Assembly: GCA_963281155.1 (NCBI GenBank)
Contig: CAUJLY010000006.1
Location: 2,046,001 to 2,110,000, forward strand
Direction: 5' to 3'
DNA length: 64,000 nucleotides
Origin: Rhabditophanes sp. KR3021
Lineage: Eukaryota > Nematoda > Chromadorea > Rhabditida > Alloionematidae
The notes beneath the pieces are model-generated. The model had not been told where the DNA came from and did no database searches. It saw only the letters and a program-made list of their open reading frames with translations. This document shows, piece after piece, positions 46,374 through 58,246 of this stretch. Each line of letters begins with the position of its first letter. Position 1 is the stretch's first letter. A program made the translations under genes and the position numbers.

Positions 46374-49300
46374 ATGAGTGTCGCAAAGGTTTTTACTTTG
46401 ATTTTGCCTACTGTCATTTTTTCTACTCTTTGGTTTGGAATAGTTTATGGTAATAATTTTCAAGTTTCTATTGGACATCTTCAGCCCAATGATTCGACTT
46501 CTTTGTATGAACCACATGTCTTGAGAATGTGTTCTCAGGATCTGAAGAATAAGGGCATTTTGCCTAATAATGTTGAATTCAATATTACTACTCTGGAGTC
46601 TTGCAATAAGTTCATAGGAGTTTCGAATGCTGCCTATTTTTATCATAAGCATCAATCTGCAGTTTATTTTGGGCCAGGGTGCAATGAAGGTAATGATCAA
46701 GATATGTTAAGTTTATTTACCTTTTATAGAAATGCTTGCCATCGGACGACTGGTATCTCTCTGGAATATTCCAATTATCGCCCATATGTCTGGAGATGAC
46801 GTCTTATCAGACAGATCAATTTTTAATACTCTCGGCTCTGTATCCTTAACATCGGCTTCTGAAATGGCTCGAGCCACTCTGCAACTAATCCGCCACAACG
46901 ATTGGAAACAAATTGGCCTGGTCCGTTCGACGGTCGACTTCAATCGCCTAAGTATGCATTCTCTCGAATATTTAATAAAAAACGCAAAAGACGTCAAAGT
47001 CAACAAATACATTGACATTGATCCTTACATGACACCAGAGCAAATTATTCAAAGCGGGCTATTAGATGAACTTAAAATGAAATGTAGAATTATCGTACTC
47101 GAATTAGGGATGGATTTATATTTCAACGCTAATTTTATGCAAGCTATCAAAATGGCGGAAATGAATACTCATGAGTATGTGTATATTATTCCATGGTTGG
47201 CTCATGTAAGTTTCGGTATTTTGATGATTTTTAAGATTTTTGTTTAGTATCATCAACATTATCCATGGCAAGCTAATAATGTAGATAAAAAAGCTTTGAT
47301 GTCTGCTTATGAAAATACGATTGTAATTACAGCTCATGGATATGATAATCAATTTATTGAAGCATTCAAGGCTAAGTTTGCGCAATTTACAGACGTGGTT
47401 TCTAGTTATTATGCAACCATTGCTTACATGTCTCTTTATGATGCCTTGTACTTGTTTGGATTAGCTGTCAGAGACATTTTGATGGAAACCAAAAGTATAA
47501 CTTCGATTAAAGATGGAAGGAAGATTTGGAAGAAAATGACTAATCGCCAATTTAATGGAGCTACTGGGCAAGTTTTGATGAATAGTGCGGCTGTAAGAGT
47601 TCCCAGTTATGCGACTTACATTGTTAACAATGGAACCTTCAAAATTGTATTGGAATTCGAGGCCAAGTTGTCTGAGAATGAGAAGTGTATTCAAGATTGC
47701 TCGGAGCATCACATAAAAGAAGTTGCAGGTGCCTACTGGCATTCATACGATGGATCAATGCCCCCGGATGTTCCAGAATGCGGATATGATGGAAGTCTAT
47801 GCGACCACACTGTCCTAATGGTACTAAGTGGTATTTTGCTTTTTTTGGTGGTTACCATTCCCACAGCCTTCTTAGTGTATCGTAGAGAAAAAGAAAGAAT
47901 CCTATATGATATGACTTGGCGTCTTCCACGCGAACAAGTCCGTATTTTAGACAACACCAAAACATCCTCCGTCAAGTCAGACAGATCCATTAGCAAATCT
48001 GATAGAAGTGGAAGTATCGTAGGAAGTACTGCGTCCAAGTTAAATAACAAACTTAGTGCTTCTCAATGTATTTGTAATGGTGTTCGGTTAGCATACAAAA
48101 AGTACAAACAAACAAGAAACATTACATTTCCCAAAATGGATTTATATACACTAAAGGAATTGAAGTTAATTGAACAAGAAAACTTGAATAAGTTCTATGG
48201 TATTTGTTTCAATCAGCAGAATGAGTTCCTTGTACTGTGGTTGTTGTGTCAACGTGGTTCCTTAGAGGTAATTGTTCACAAGGATTCTTTCACTTAAAGT
48301 GCTTTTTAGGATGTTTTATTCAACGATGATTTGAAAATTAGTAGAAACTTCCAAGTTTCTTTTGCAAAAGATTGTGTAAAAGGATTAACTTTCCTTCACG
48401 GAACAGCACTGCAATATCATGGATGTCTGTGCTTGCAAAATTGTTTAGTAGATAGTAATTGGACAGTTAGACTAACTAACTTTAATACTGAAATTATTAT
48501 TGCCGAAAAACTTAGACACAATGAACTTAAATATGCGATGTATGGAGACAACGAGAATGATGTAGATGACGCGGAAGAAGCAAAAGAATCCAAGGAAGAA
48601 AAAGAAGGTAAAGTGAAAAAAGTAGCGGCAGGAAATAATCCAAGTGCAATGGAGCATAATTTATCTGCAAGAAAAAGTAAGTTAATGATTGAAAGGTTAA
48701 TTAAATCTCAACTACTTTTAGAATACCTCCAATTAGCTCCTGAAATTATAAGAGAACTTATCACTACAAAATACTTACCTGCAGGAAGCCAACCTGCAGA
48801 CATCTATTCATTGGGAATGATTTTGTATCAAATTTTGTTCAAAGTAGAACCGTTTTATGAAAAATCATGGACTGCTTCAAGTAATTTAAAATCGCTTCTT
48901 TGATGTTAATTATTTATTTTAGAGATTCTTGAAAAAATCGCAATGACCAATGATAATGACACTATCTTGCGTCCAACCTTCCCATCCTCCGTTAGTAGTG
49001 AGGAAGGCTACAATTTGCAATTGTTATCCTGCATCGAAGCTTGCTGGTTAGAATTACCTGAAATCAGACCTCACATCAAAAAAGTAAAAAGCATGATAAA
49101 TTCGAACTTGAAATCCAAAGGCTCCGGAAGTTTAGTCGATCAAATGATGAAAATGGTATGTTATTCCTCTATTAAAGATTAACAGTTTAATTATTTAGAT
49201 GGAGGACTATACCACAAACTTGGAAAGTCTTGTTAAAGAAAGAACTTCCATGTTAGAAGAAGCTCAACAACAAGCAGATAGATTATTGAAAAATATGTTA

Positions 49301-50048
49301 CCTCAATCAATAGCTGAAGATCTCAAAATTGGAAAACCAGTCCTACCAAAGTTGTACGATTGTGCCACTGTTTTATTCTCAGACATAAGAGGATTTACGA
49401 GAATTTCGTCTACTTCAACCCCTTTTGAAATTGTAGCTTTTTTGAACGACATGTTTTCAGGGTTTGATTCCATTATAGCAAGACACGACGCTTATAAGGT
49501 AATAATCCTTTGATAACTTTAATATTATTTTGTAGGTTGAGACTATTGGTGATGCTTACATGATTGTGAGTGGAGTCCCAAATCAAAATGGCAATGCACA
49601 TGTTCAAAATATTGCGGATATCGCCTTGAAGATGCGCAGCTTTGTGTCTAGTTTTAAGTTAGCTCATAAACCTGAGGAAATAATGATGGTGAGAATAGGA
49701 TTCCACTCTGGATCAGTAGCTGCAGGTGTGGTTGGAATTGCGGCGCCGAGATACTGTTTGTTTGGCGATACGGTCAATATGGCCAGTAGGATGGAGAGCA
49801 CAGGTGTTGCCAACAAAATTCAGGTAAAATGCGCTGGACAAATAAATAATTCGTTTATTTAGATAAGTGAAAGTTCAAAGAATCTCTTAACATGCTTTTA
49901 TCCCCAATTTGTAACCGAACAAAGAGGATCCATCGAGATAAAGGTAACTCTTTTCACCTATTTCACAAATCCAACATTTTAGGGAAAGGGAGCATGTCAA
50001 ACTTTCTTCCTGGAAAGAAAAGAAGCAGTAGTCCGACGAAAAAATTAA
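46374..50048 (+). CDS. Receptor-type guanylyl cyclase (GCY family)
   Basis: Nine exons (46374-46689, 46730-47205, 47248-48267, 48310-48880, 48923-49155, 49199-49498, 49536-49823, 49863-49943, 49983-50048) join in phase to give 1116 aa. A signal peptide is followed by a ligand-binding ectodomain ([26 protein letters not shown]), one membrane helix near 452-474 ([17 protein letters not shown]) and a kinase-homology domain. A dimerisation helix ([20 protein letters not shown]) precedes the cyclase domain. The cyclase is intact: metal Asp in FSDIRGF and TIGDAYM, guanine-selecting Glu in KVETIGD and Cys in YCLFGDTVN, and catalytic Asn/Arg in NMASRMES. The kinase-homology domain carries a Lys/Glu-rich insert (about 690-712). 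In C. elegans such proteins work in sensory neurons. The exact orthologue is not assignable. Confidence 0.94.
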
Positions 50049-50695
50049 TTCGAATTATCTGTACGCAAATATATTTTTGATCTGCAACCATAATCACAAT
50101 ATTTTTAAGTCAATGTAAACTGATATTTTGTAAAGGAGTTATTATTTGTTCTAATAATAATCAAAGTAAATCATATTTTTTATGTTTAGTTTGTAGTTGG
50201 TGTACTTTGCATAATAGATCAGATATAATTGCTTATATGTTAATTTGCAAACATATAATTAATTATTACATTTAAATTATATATTCTAAATAAAAAATGT
50301 ATGTGGGCTTAATATCAGGTCACAATATTATTTAACACACGCTCTAAAATGATGGACATGCTGAGGAAAATATAACATAATATTTACAAGATAAGTATTA
50401 ATTTTACTTAAAATATTACGAGGGGAACTACATACCTTACCCTGCATATGAACGTCTGGGCAATAATATTATTTATAAAGCAATATTATCATGAGAAAAG
50501 TACAAGAACTGTTTACTTGATTCAATTTTATCTCTAAATATCACGAAATAATCATAAAAGTAACAAAGGTTTAGTATTGTTTGATAAAAGTGTTGTTGAA
50601 CAGCATAATTTTTTGTTTTAATGATCTAAAAAGTAATATAACAGGATATGATAATATAATAATTTCATCAGTTCAATTTATTAGCTATAACAAAC
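50049..50695. other. Intergenic, poly(A) signal of the cyclase gene
   Basis: AATAAA occurs at about 50289, some 240 bases after the cyclase stop. The rest is AT-rich; the part near 50600-50695 is the likely promoter of the secreted peptide gene. Confidence 0.4.
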
Positions 50696-50866
50696 ATGAA
50701 ATTCACTCGTTCTATCCTTCTTTTAGCTATTGTTGCTTCATTCCTAGTTGAAAATATTAATGCCAAGCCCGCTTCTGGATCAGTCGTCGGAGGAGAAACT
50801 GGGCTTACTGCAGAAAGTCCTGCATGCATTTCAGCTAATTTATTAAAATATTTTGTTAACAACTAA
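50696..50866 (+). CDS. Small secreted peptide, 56 aa
   Basis: An uninterrupted frame from ATG 50696 to TAA 50864-50866. The first 23 residues form a clear signal peptide (MKFTRSILLLAIVASF, then LVENINA), with predicted cleavage before KPASGS. The mature part of about 33 residues is Gly/Ser/Ala-rich with GSVVGGETGL, a single Cys (PACISAN) and a C-terminal LLKYFVNN. There is no dibasic site, so it is not an obvious neuropeptide precursor, and one Cys excludes a disulphide knot. It could be a secreted effector, an antimicrobial or a pheromone-like peptide; no family is recognised. The signal peptide makes a real gene likely. Confidence 0.6.
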   Translation: MKFTRSILLLAIVASFLVENINAKPASGSVVGGETGLTAESPACISANLLKYFVNN

Positions 50867-51707
50867 TTATTTCAAATTCTTGTCTATTAATACTATTTTT
50901 AATTCCATTTTCATGTTGCATCCATAAATAAACTCATTGAGATAACTTTTTAAAGGATCTAATTATTATTAAAGACGGTTGTGCAAATATGTCACACATA
51001 TTTAAACCAGTTAGAAATTTATCAAACGATCTAAAAAACTCTTGATTGGCTAGCATTAAATTAAAAACTGTACAGAGTCATTTGAGGCAAACTATTTATT
51101 TATATATTGTATCTTTTATTTAAAATAACATAGATGTGTTTGTCATTGCCCGTTTTACTGCTCTTTAATTTAACATTTCTAAATGCTCACATTTCATAGC
51201 ATACCGATAAGATTTTAATATTAAAATAATTCACTAAGATATCCTCAAATTTCATCAAGTTCAACATACAATTATTCATACTTAATATATCCATTTTTGT
51301 CTTACTATACAAACCGTCCTTGTCAAAGTTACATATACAAGCTGGTTAGGAGTCGTAAGCATTACCATTCTCTCACGTCGATAATTCTTTACCTTGCTAA
51401 CTCATAACAGGACTCCTTGCTTTTGCTTGTTATTTTAATATATGGTCAAATTCCATTCTGTTATCGGTTTGTTTTCTCGGACTAATCATTCTATCGAGTG
51501 CCTTTAAAATTGAAATGTTATCCCTGCTACTTATTACAGACGTGTGTTTGGTCATTGATAAAAATTAGATCAAATGAATTTTGTTATTGTGAAAGATGTC
51601 CACAACTTCAGATTATAATATTTTTTATACAATTTATTAATTCGCTTTAATAATTTCCTAAACGCGCTTGTTTTAGATACTCAGCTTCCATTTCAGTTAA
51701 AATCACT
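50867..51707. other. Intergenic, no gene seen
   Basis: AT-rich. It ends with a TTTCAG acceptor at 51691-51696, 11 bases before the next ATG, suggesting trans-splicing of the following gene. Confidence 0.45.
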
Positions 51708-53468
51708 ATGATTTCTACCAATTCAACATACATAACCCGAGCTCTTGCTATTAAACACGTATTCCTAAAATGCGTACCTGATTTTGAACATTTATCGAAA
51801 TTAACTATGTTGAACCAGAAAACTAGTGAATTACTCAATGAAACACCTATTGTTTGGATTAAAAATGAACTATATCGGGACACTTTTAAATTGAAATTAT
51901 CTTTAGCTGACAACGTTTTTGAAGGATATTTGCTCCATGAACCTTTCAATTCTGAAGTTGAATATATTAACTTGGTAGATCAGTTAACTGATTCTTTCTT
52001 TGGAAAAGTATATTTTATGGACTTAGAGCTTTGGTCTCCAAGTAAGGATGGTTACTGCCAAATAAAAGAATCTCTAATTTCCACATTAAATCGTTTATTA
52101 GGACGTGCTTATAAATTAGTACACATTAAATTTACTTTTAATTGTACAAGAATGAAATATCCATCTGACAGACGTAAGCACGCTCCACATATTATTAATG
52201 AAACGGAAATACTTTATTTAATTTCTTCATTAAAATTAAAAGCTATACAAACCATCAATCTTGCCCATACAGAAGTAATGGTTAATGTGGAGATACTTGA
52301 AAATAATGAATCTTATGAAAATGTTCTCTTTAAAAAGTTCACAAATTTAAAGACTATATTTTTAAATTTCTTTATATTTACTCGTGATTCCCAATATTAC
52401 AACCATAAAGTTGATAAGGCTTTGAAAACAATAAACTCGGATGTGTTTGTATTGCGGTTAAAATGCAATTTTATTGAGGATGTTGTTCGTTCAGTTAATT
52501 GGTCATCAATGCTAAAAGCACTAAATAAAACGAATTGTATCGAAATAATTCACAAGGAAACACAGGAAAAAATTGAAGAATGTTGTGAAGAAGGAAAATG
52601 GCGCGATTGTAACCTTATATTTTCCCAGTTGGATATTAATCATAATGATTCTCTTGGTATAAGAGCAAATGCTTTTGACAACTTCAAACATCTAAAGCAG
52701 TTGCATTTTATGCAATTGGATAATAATTTGAATAATAAACAATCATTTAGCGATAGTGACTTATACAATCTTAAAGAGTCATTTTCTCTATTGTTTAATT
52801 TGAAACATTTGGTAATTTACATTGGTAATAACTTCTTGAATTTTGATTGGTTTGAACGATTAAAAAAAAGTACCTGTATTTTTCCAAAAAGCATTGAATA
52901 TTTACAAATAAAAGTCACTAATTTTGGAATTAATGGTTATAATGAACAAATCGCGGAAGCATATCCAAATTTGAAAGTGCTAGACTTTATAATTAAAAAG
53001 TCTGATGACAGTGAACGATTGAAAATTCCATCTGTAGACAAATACTTTTTTATGGCATTTAATAATTTAGAAATGCTTTATTTAAGTTGCCTACAGAATG
53101 TTCAATTTGTTCTTCCACAAAGTATAAGAAAAGTTAGGATTGATTGTAATGATAATTATGATTCATTTAACGAACGGCCATTAGGAATGGAATATTATAA
53201 TCAAACATTTGGTTCCATTTCTCATGATATCCGAAAATTGAAAACAGAGATGGAAGCAGAGAAAAAAGGAGGTCTTAAAATGTTGAAATCTTTTTACAAA
53301 TGTTGTTGCTGTGATTTCAAACCCAAGCGAAAATACACGTACATTCGCCGATGCCCCAACAATTGTGTATCATATATATACTTGAACAATATTACTGATT
53401 TCAAATTGAATGAGGAATATGTCCGACAAAATTCGAAAACACCATTTAGCCATTTTTCTACTAATTAA
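51708..53468 (+). CDS. F-box/LRR-like protein, intronless, 586 aa
   Basis: One open frame from ATG 51708, without introns. The N-terminus (HVFLKCVPDFEHLSKLTMLN) resembles a diverged F-box. The remainder has irregular repeats ending in leucine-rich blocks (FTNLKTIFLNFFIF, FKHLKQLHFMQLDNN, LFNLKHLVIYIGNN, YPNLKVLDFII, FNNLEMLYLSCLQN) typical of leucine-rich repeats. A basic Cys cluster (YKCCCCDFKPKRKYTYIRRC) lies near residue 530. There is no signal peptide or membrane helix. If the F-box is genuine it would be a substrate receptor for an SCF ubiquitin ligase. Absence of introns beside intron-bearing neighbours suggests a lineage-expanded or retroposed family. Confidence 0.7.
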   Translation: MISTNSTYITRALAIKHVFLKCVPDFEHLSKLTMLNQKTSELLNETPIVWIKNELYRDTFKLKLSLADNVFEGYLLHEPFNSEVEYINLVDQLTDSFFGKVYFMDLELWSPSKDGYCQIKESLISTLNRLLGRAYKLVHIKFTFNCTRMKYPSDRRKHAPHIINETEILYLISSLKLKAIQTINLAHTEVMVNVEILENNESYENVLFKKFTNLKTIFLNFFIFTRDSQYYNHKVDKALKTINSDVFVLRLKCNFIEDVVRSVNWSSMLKALNKTNCIEIIHKETQEKIEECCEEGKWRDCNLIFSQLDINHNDSLGIRANAFDNFKHLKQLHFMQLDNNLNNKQSFSDSDLYNLKESFSLLFNLKHLVIYIGNNFLNFDWFERLKKSTCIFPKSIEYLQIKVTNFGINGYNEQIAEAYPNLKVLDFIIKKSDDSERLKIPSVDKYFFMAFNNLEMLYLSCLQNVQFVLPQSIRKVRIDCNDNYDSFNERPLGMEYYNQTFGSISHDIRKLKTEMEAEKKGGLKMLKSFYKCCCCDFKPKRKYTYIRRCPNNCVSYIYLNNITDFKLNEEYVRQNSKTPFSHFSTN

Positions 53469-53778
53469 CTGTTGAATATAATATAATCGAAAAAATATGA
53501 TATATAAGTTTATTTGTTTTTATAAGAGTACGAGCATGGGATCCAAACAGGTGAGATGTGGGTATCATTATTTACGCGGAAAAAGCATTGGAGAGGACTG
53601 TCTTGGTCACACACATACATATTTGGGACATTAGACAAAAAGTTGGAATATTTTTAAAAGTGTTTAAAAATGTACATGCTTGCTATGACACAAATTAAAG
53701 AAGAGCATTTTGTAACAAATAACTTTTTTAAAACAAAACTCATAGCTTTTGATATAACTTGAAATTTAAAAATCCACT

Positions 53779-54139
53779 ATGGCCATAATGATCAGTAATC
53801 AAGAGGCTATTTTTCAACCTATTGGGTTTAAAAGTTGGCTCGCACAATCTGAACCATCAGCTTCCTTTTTTTACAAAAACATTTTTTAATTTGAATCGGG
53901 ATGATGCTCCATATTTGAGTGGCCAATTATTTTCAATGTAGCTTTTTTTGTTTTTAGCATATATGTTAAAAATTAACACCTTAGTATAAATTTAACATGT
54001 TGATCCAGGCAGATTCTGACGCTAATGAAGTTCCAAATCAAGAAGGTGAACAAAAGGGGAGAATCAAATAGAAAACAAAGAAAACAATACATCAGAAGAT
54101 GAAGGGAAAGAAGGAAGACAGTGTGAAAACTGTCTATAA
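53779..54139 (+). pseudogene. Decayed coding fragments in several frames
   Basis: Three protein-like stretches follow one another in the same direction but in broken frames. The first is a 36-codon frame at 53779-53889 (SNQEAIFQPIGFKSW...), then NRDDAPYLSGQLFSM, then an acidic segment ADSDANEVPNQEGEQKG. After a one-base shift the last continues as ENQIENKENNTSEDEGKEGR and QCENCL before a stop at 54137. This looks like the remains of a gene, or a gene whose introns I could not resolve. Parent family unknown. Confidence 0.35.
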
Positions 54140-55198
54140 TTTTTGTATGTCGTATTTTACTTTGTTGTGGGTTTGGATCAAGAGTTTTATTAAAGATTCA
54201 TTAATTCTTTAACATATGGTTTTATCGCTTCAGCCTTATTATTTTTAAAAAGACACAAGTGACTTGGACTGACTTATATTTTCAGGTCACTTTACAGTAT
54301 CATACCTGCTTTTATTACACACAAATATTCGTCCCCCATTTAAATCCAAACCAAAAAAGGAACTTATACAAATCCATAAACACCAATTTAACTTCTTTAC
54401 CAATTTTAATGTCCAAAAATGATTACAAACAACAAGCAGAAGCCAGCATATTAATTTTAACATAACTCCATCTATCCCAAAACATTCACTTACTCTATTC
54501 CCGATACTATTTTATTTATTCAAAAAACATCTTTCATATGAACATTCGCAATGTTATTCACACTATTTAAGCATCTTACGTTATGCTTTAATTTGAGTAT
54601 CAAAATTTGTTACACTCAAATATCAATAACAACTTTTATCAAAATAAATAGGGTTTGTTGTATATTTGAGATTATGTTAAAAACTCTGCAAGCATCTTCT
54701 TATGATTATATCCTTTTATGATCCACTTACTTTTTATGGTAACAGGATTCGGGAATGTGTTCTCTTTTTACCAAAAAGCCCATCTCTCGCTTAATAAGTA
54801 TTTAGCGATAACTTAAACTTTTTTATTATCAACTACAATTTCTTAAACCCCACAATTATACTTACTGGAAGAAGTTATATAATATACCCATTTAAATTTA
54901 AAATTTCAAGTACATCAATTTAAAACAAATTTAAGTATAGGATACAATTTACTTACTTTCATATGCATACAATTTTAAATATATCACCACCACTTATTTT
55001 TCATAAATATGTTTTCCCTTAACCCATGTATGGATAAACGCAAACAATTTACTAACTTCAAAATTAATTTATTTATGAGAGAAACACAAATAGACAGAGT
55101 TAAAATAATACAAAGGAATGATTTATACTTGCTTTAATATGCTTACTTTTTTGTTTGCGTCAGGGAAAACAGTTAAAGTGGAAATATTCATTAAACTT
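54140..55198. other. Intergenic, no gene seen
   Basis: AT-rich; the one longer open frame (54259-54465) has no coding character. Convergent ends: the gene on the right is on the minus strand. Confidence 0.45.
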
Positions 55199-55627
55199 TT
55201 ACGTCATCTTTCTAAATCCCTTCCAATTGTTGATGATATCACTTATCTTGAAGTCATATTGGTTTGAAACTATGCAACCTTCGCAATCATACGTAAAAGA
55301 AACGTACTTGAGGTCGTTGAGAAGGTCTGAAGAGTTAGTGTTTGTCTTTTCACGCATGTATTCAAGGTATGTCTCGTGCATTACATGGAAATGTCTATTA
55401 AATATTTCATTACACAGACAAACATCTTTGGACATTTGAATTTTGACGATTTGACGGGACAAAGCATCTTCCATATCCATTCGACCTTCAGCAAAATCGA
55501 AACAACATCGTGGCCCAAATGGTCTATGCCCATTTTGAGGCGCCATTTTATCTGATTGAGATGAGACTGCCACAGAAAAGAATTGTCGTTCTGGCAGACT
55601 ATTCTTAGTAGGTAAAATAGCAGCCAT
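55199..55627 (-). CDS. Unknown 142-aa protein
   Basis: A single-exon frame from ATG 55627, nine bases after a TTTTTTAG acceptor, the pattern expected for trans-splicing. The protein is soluble with no signal peptide. It contains PFGPRCCFDFAEGRMDMED, a Cys-containing KDVCLCNEIFNRHFHVMHE, FTYDCEGCIVSNQYDFKI and a C-terminal NNWKGFRKMT. Six Cys, four of them in CC and CxC pairs, could bind metal. No family is recognised. Composition and acceptor support a real gene. Confidence 0.6.
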   Translation of the reverse strand: MAAILPTKNSLPERQFFSVAVSSQSDKMAPQNGHRPFGPRCCFDFAEGRMDMEDALSRQIVKIQMSKDVCLCNEIFNRHFHVMHETYLEYMREKTNTNSSDLLNDLKYVSFTYDCEGCIVSNQYDFKISDIINNWKGFRKMT

Positions 55628-56181
55628 GATTACTCTCTAAAAAATAACAACAATCAAAACAAGTCTAACAAATAATCCAAAATAATAATGACATGTATTT
55701 AACCGAATATAAAAGCAAAATTTAAAAATTGGCAGCCAGCTTAAAAAGAGGTACCTGCATATGTTGACACACCTTTCTCGTTTCTCCTTCGTGCCTTTTT
55801 AAAAAACAATTTTTAGGAAAGGGAACTATCAAAATTTAGTCATTCTTCCTGACACTAATTGTTAGTTGCACAACTTCATGTAATTATTAAGGAGCCATAT
55901 TTAAAAGAGGCACTGGTGAGAGTAGGGATGGTAAAAAGAGCTCCCTGATAATACCTACTTTTCGGTAGACAAGTCTTGCATTTCCTATAAACATTTACTT
56001 TTCTTAAGAGGACATATTTTTAGAACTATGTTATTGCCGAAGCTTCAAAGAACAAAATCTACTTTTAAACCATTAGTGGTCTAAATTAAGACATGGATAT
56101 AAGACATTTACGTGGCCAAATTTATTATTAAAAGTATACAAAAATAAACTAAAAAGGGCTGTTTGAGAGCCATTTTTGATA
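55628..56181. other. Intergenic, no gene seen
   Basis: Short spacer between two minus-strand genes, containing nothing recognisable beyond the acceptor next to the 142-aa gene. Confidence 0.45.
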
Positions 56182-57050
56182 TTAATTATACATTGTATAG
56201 CTAACAGTTGTTGTGGAGGAAAGCTGTTCTGATTCATTATTGTATCTATCTCGTTCATCTTTTGGAAAGTGGGATGGCGATATGACGCTACACATATACT
56301 TTTCATTTTTTATTGTTTCTTTTTTATTTGTTTCCAGGACAGTGGGTGCTATTGTCTTTGGGATTGTCTTGGAAAGGGCAGTGGTGTAGTATGATTCTGG
56401 CTCAACAAATTCTTTGAAGGGGTTTTTTTGGATATGTAACAATTCACGTAATAATTTATTTTCAGCTTCTAGTCTTATCAATGCTTTGTTCTTCTCCCTT
56501 TGGGACTCTTCAAATTCATTAATGTATTCAATCATCCGATTACACACATTTGCAAAAGCCATTTTTCCTTGAATTTCCTTGCATTGACTATCTAAAGCAC
56601 AATTGCTTTCTCTAAGTATGTTTTCCACATTTGGAGTTGCAGCTATTTTTTCAACAATTTGACGGTGTTTCTTCATAACCATTTCAAGTGTATAATGGTA
56701 TTCTTGAACCAATAACCTTAAATTATTTCTTTCCTCATTCAAAATGTAAATCCGTTGATTCTCATTTCTCATTCTATCCACAACTCCATTCCTATAGTCT
56801 GGCTTCTGTTCTTTTTTACTCGTATTCATTTGGTCAGTATAATCTATATTCTAAAAAACATCAAATAATTTATCATACCAGAACAAATTCCCAAACATAC
56901 GTTTAACATATTACCAAGTTTTTGTTTCACCATATTCGTAGACTTCAGAACTTCATCAGACATTCTATTCTTTTCGCTCAAGTTGCCAATAAGATCCTTT
57001 AATGTAGAAAGCATATTCTGAATAGGAGCTTGACTTTCATTCGAAGACAT
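56182..57050 (-). CDS. SIKE/FGFR1OP2-family coiled-coil protein
   Basis: Exons 56901-57050 and 56182-56850 join in phase 0 to give 272 aa. ATG 57050 lies 14 bases after a TTTTAG acceptor. The family block is NENQRIYILNEERNNLRLLV, followed by QEYHYTLEMVMKKHRQ, matching the SIKE pattern (ENxxIRxLQxEN...EHQxALELIMxKYR). LEAENKLLRELLHI is a second coiled coil. SIKE and FGFR1OP2 are subunits of STRIPAK kinase/phosphatase complexes, which regulate Hippo-type signalling and the cytoskeleton. The C-terminal 70 residues are Ser/Thr-rich and not conserved. Family assignment rests on motif spacing and length. Confidence 0.8.
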
Positions 57051-58246
57051 GGTAACAAAAGTTCCTAAAATAAAAAGCTAGGAATGGTTTAGTCTTTTTT
57101 ATTATAAAATGATTCTATCGAAAAAGAAAGTTTATTGTTAAGTAGGAATATTTGTTTTGATTGACATGAAATGATGCCAACACAATAAAATGGAATAAAA
57201 GATAAAAGATTTCTTTTATGGTAAAATATAAAAATCTTTAGAACTATATTTGCCTGATAATATTAAGCAAAACTTTATCCTACATTTTATGAAATTGAAA
57301 TTTGATACCGACAATGTATGTCATTACAAGAGTTTATGAGAGTAAAATCGAAACATAGCAAAGCAAAGAGACTAGATTGGACTATTAATGTACTGTTCTT
57401 GATGAGACAATATTGGAGAGATGTGAATTTAAAAAGTGAATGCGTTAAAAGCAACTACAGTTTGATTTTTTAATTTACTTGTTATATCATTTGTCAAAGC
57501 AAGTATTTATAAAAACAATTATGGGTCGATTATGCACGTCTTAATTGTTTGTGTTGGCTAATAAGGGAAACAAATTTAACTTATGAATAGATAAACAAAG
57601 GTAAAGCATATTGTTTTGGAAATTGACTTATTTAAGCAGCAGCTTTAAAACTGCTTCAAATAGCAAACCTTTGATTAGACTTTTAAAGCATTTATACCAT
57701 CATTATGAATGTAAAATCTATTGATAATGAATGCCTTTCTTGTCGTATTTGTTGAGGTAGGTTACATTTATATACAAACAAATTTCATATAATTATCTTT
57801 AGCTAATCATCTGTGTTCGATGAAACCGTAGTATAACAAGTTAAATTACATGGAAAGAGCAGAGTCTATTAAATAATGTAAAAATGTAGCATTATCAAAA
57901 AAGTTACAAAAATCAAGTTAGATTCGTTAATAAACACATTATTCCTGAATAAATTAACAAAGCAAATCCAAAAGGCTATGCAATAGGAACAATAAGATGA
58001 AGTAATGTTTTTGTTTTAATAGTATAATATTTTGTGTTCCTTTCGAATTAAATGTCCGCTGAGTATGTCAAAAAAGTGCTTTATTGTATGCTATTTAGTT
58101 GGCTAGACTTTATTTCAATAATTTAAAAACCTTAAATTGAAAGTAAATAGATTTATTTCATATTATTAACTTTATCAAGAATGTAAGTAGATGTAAAACG
58201 AATGTTAAAACAATAATATAAAGATTATTACACTTTTAAGATTTAT
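57051..58246. other. Intergenic, no gene seen
   Basis: AT-rich 1.2 kb with no supported exon or RNA gene on either strand. Confidence 0.45.
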
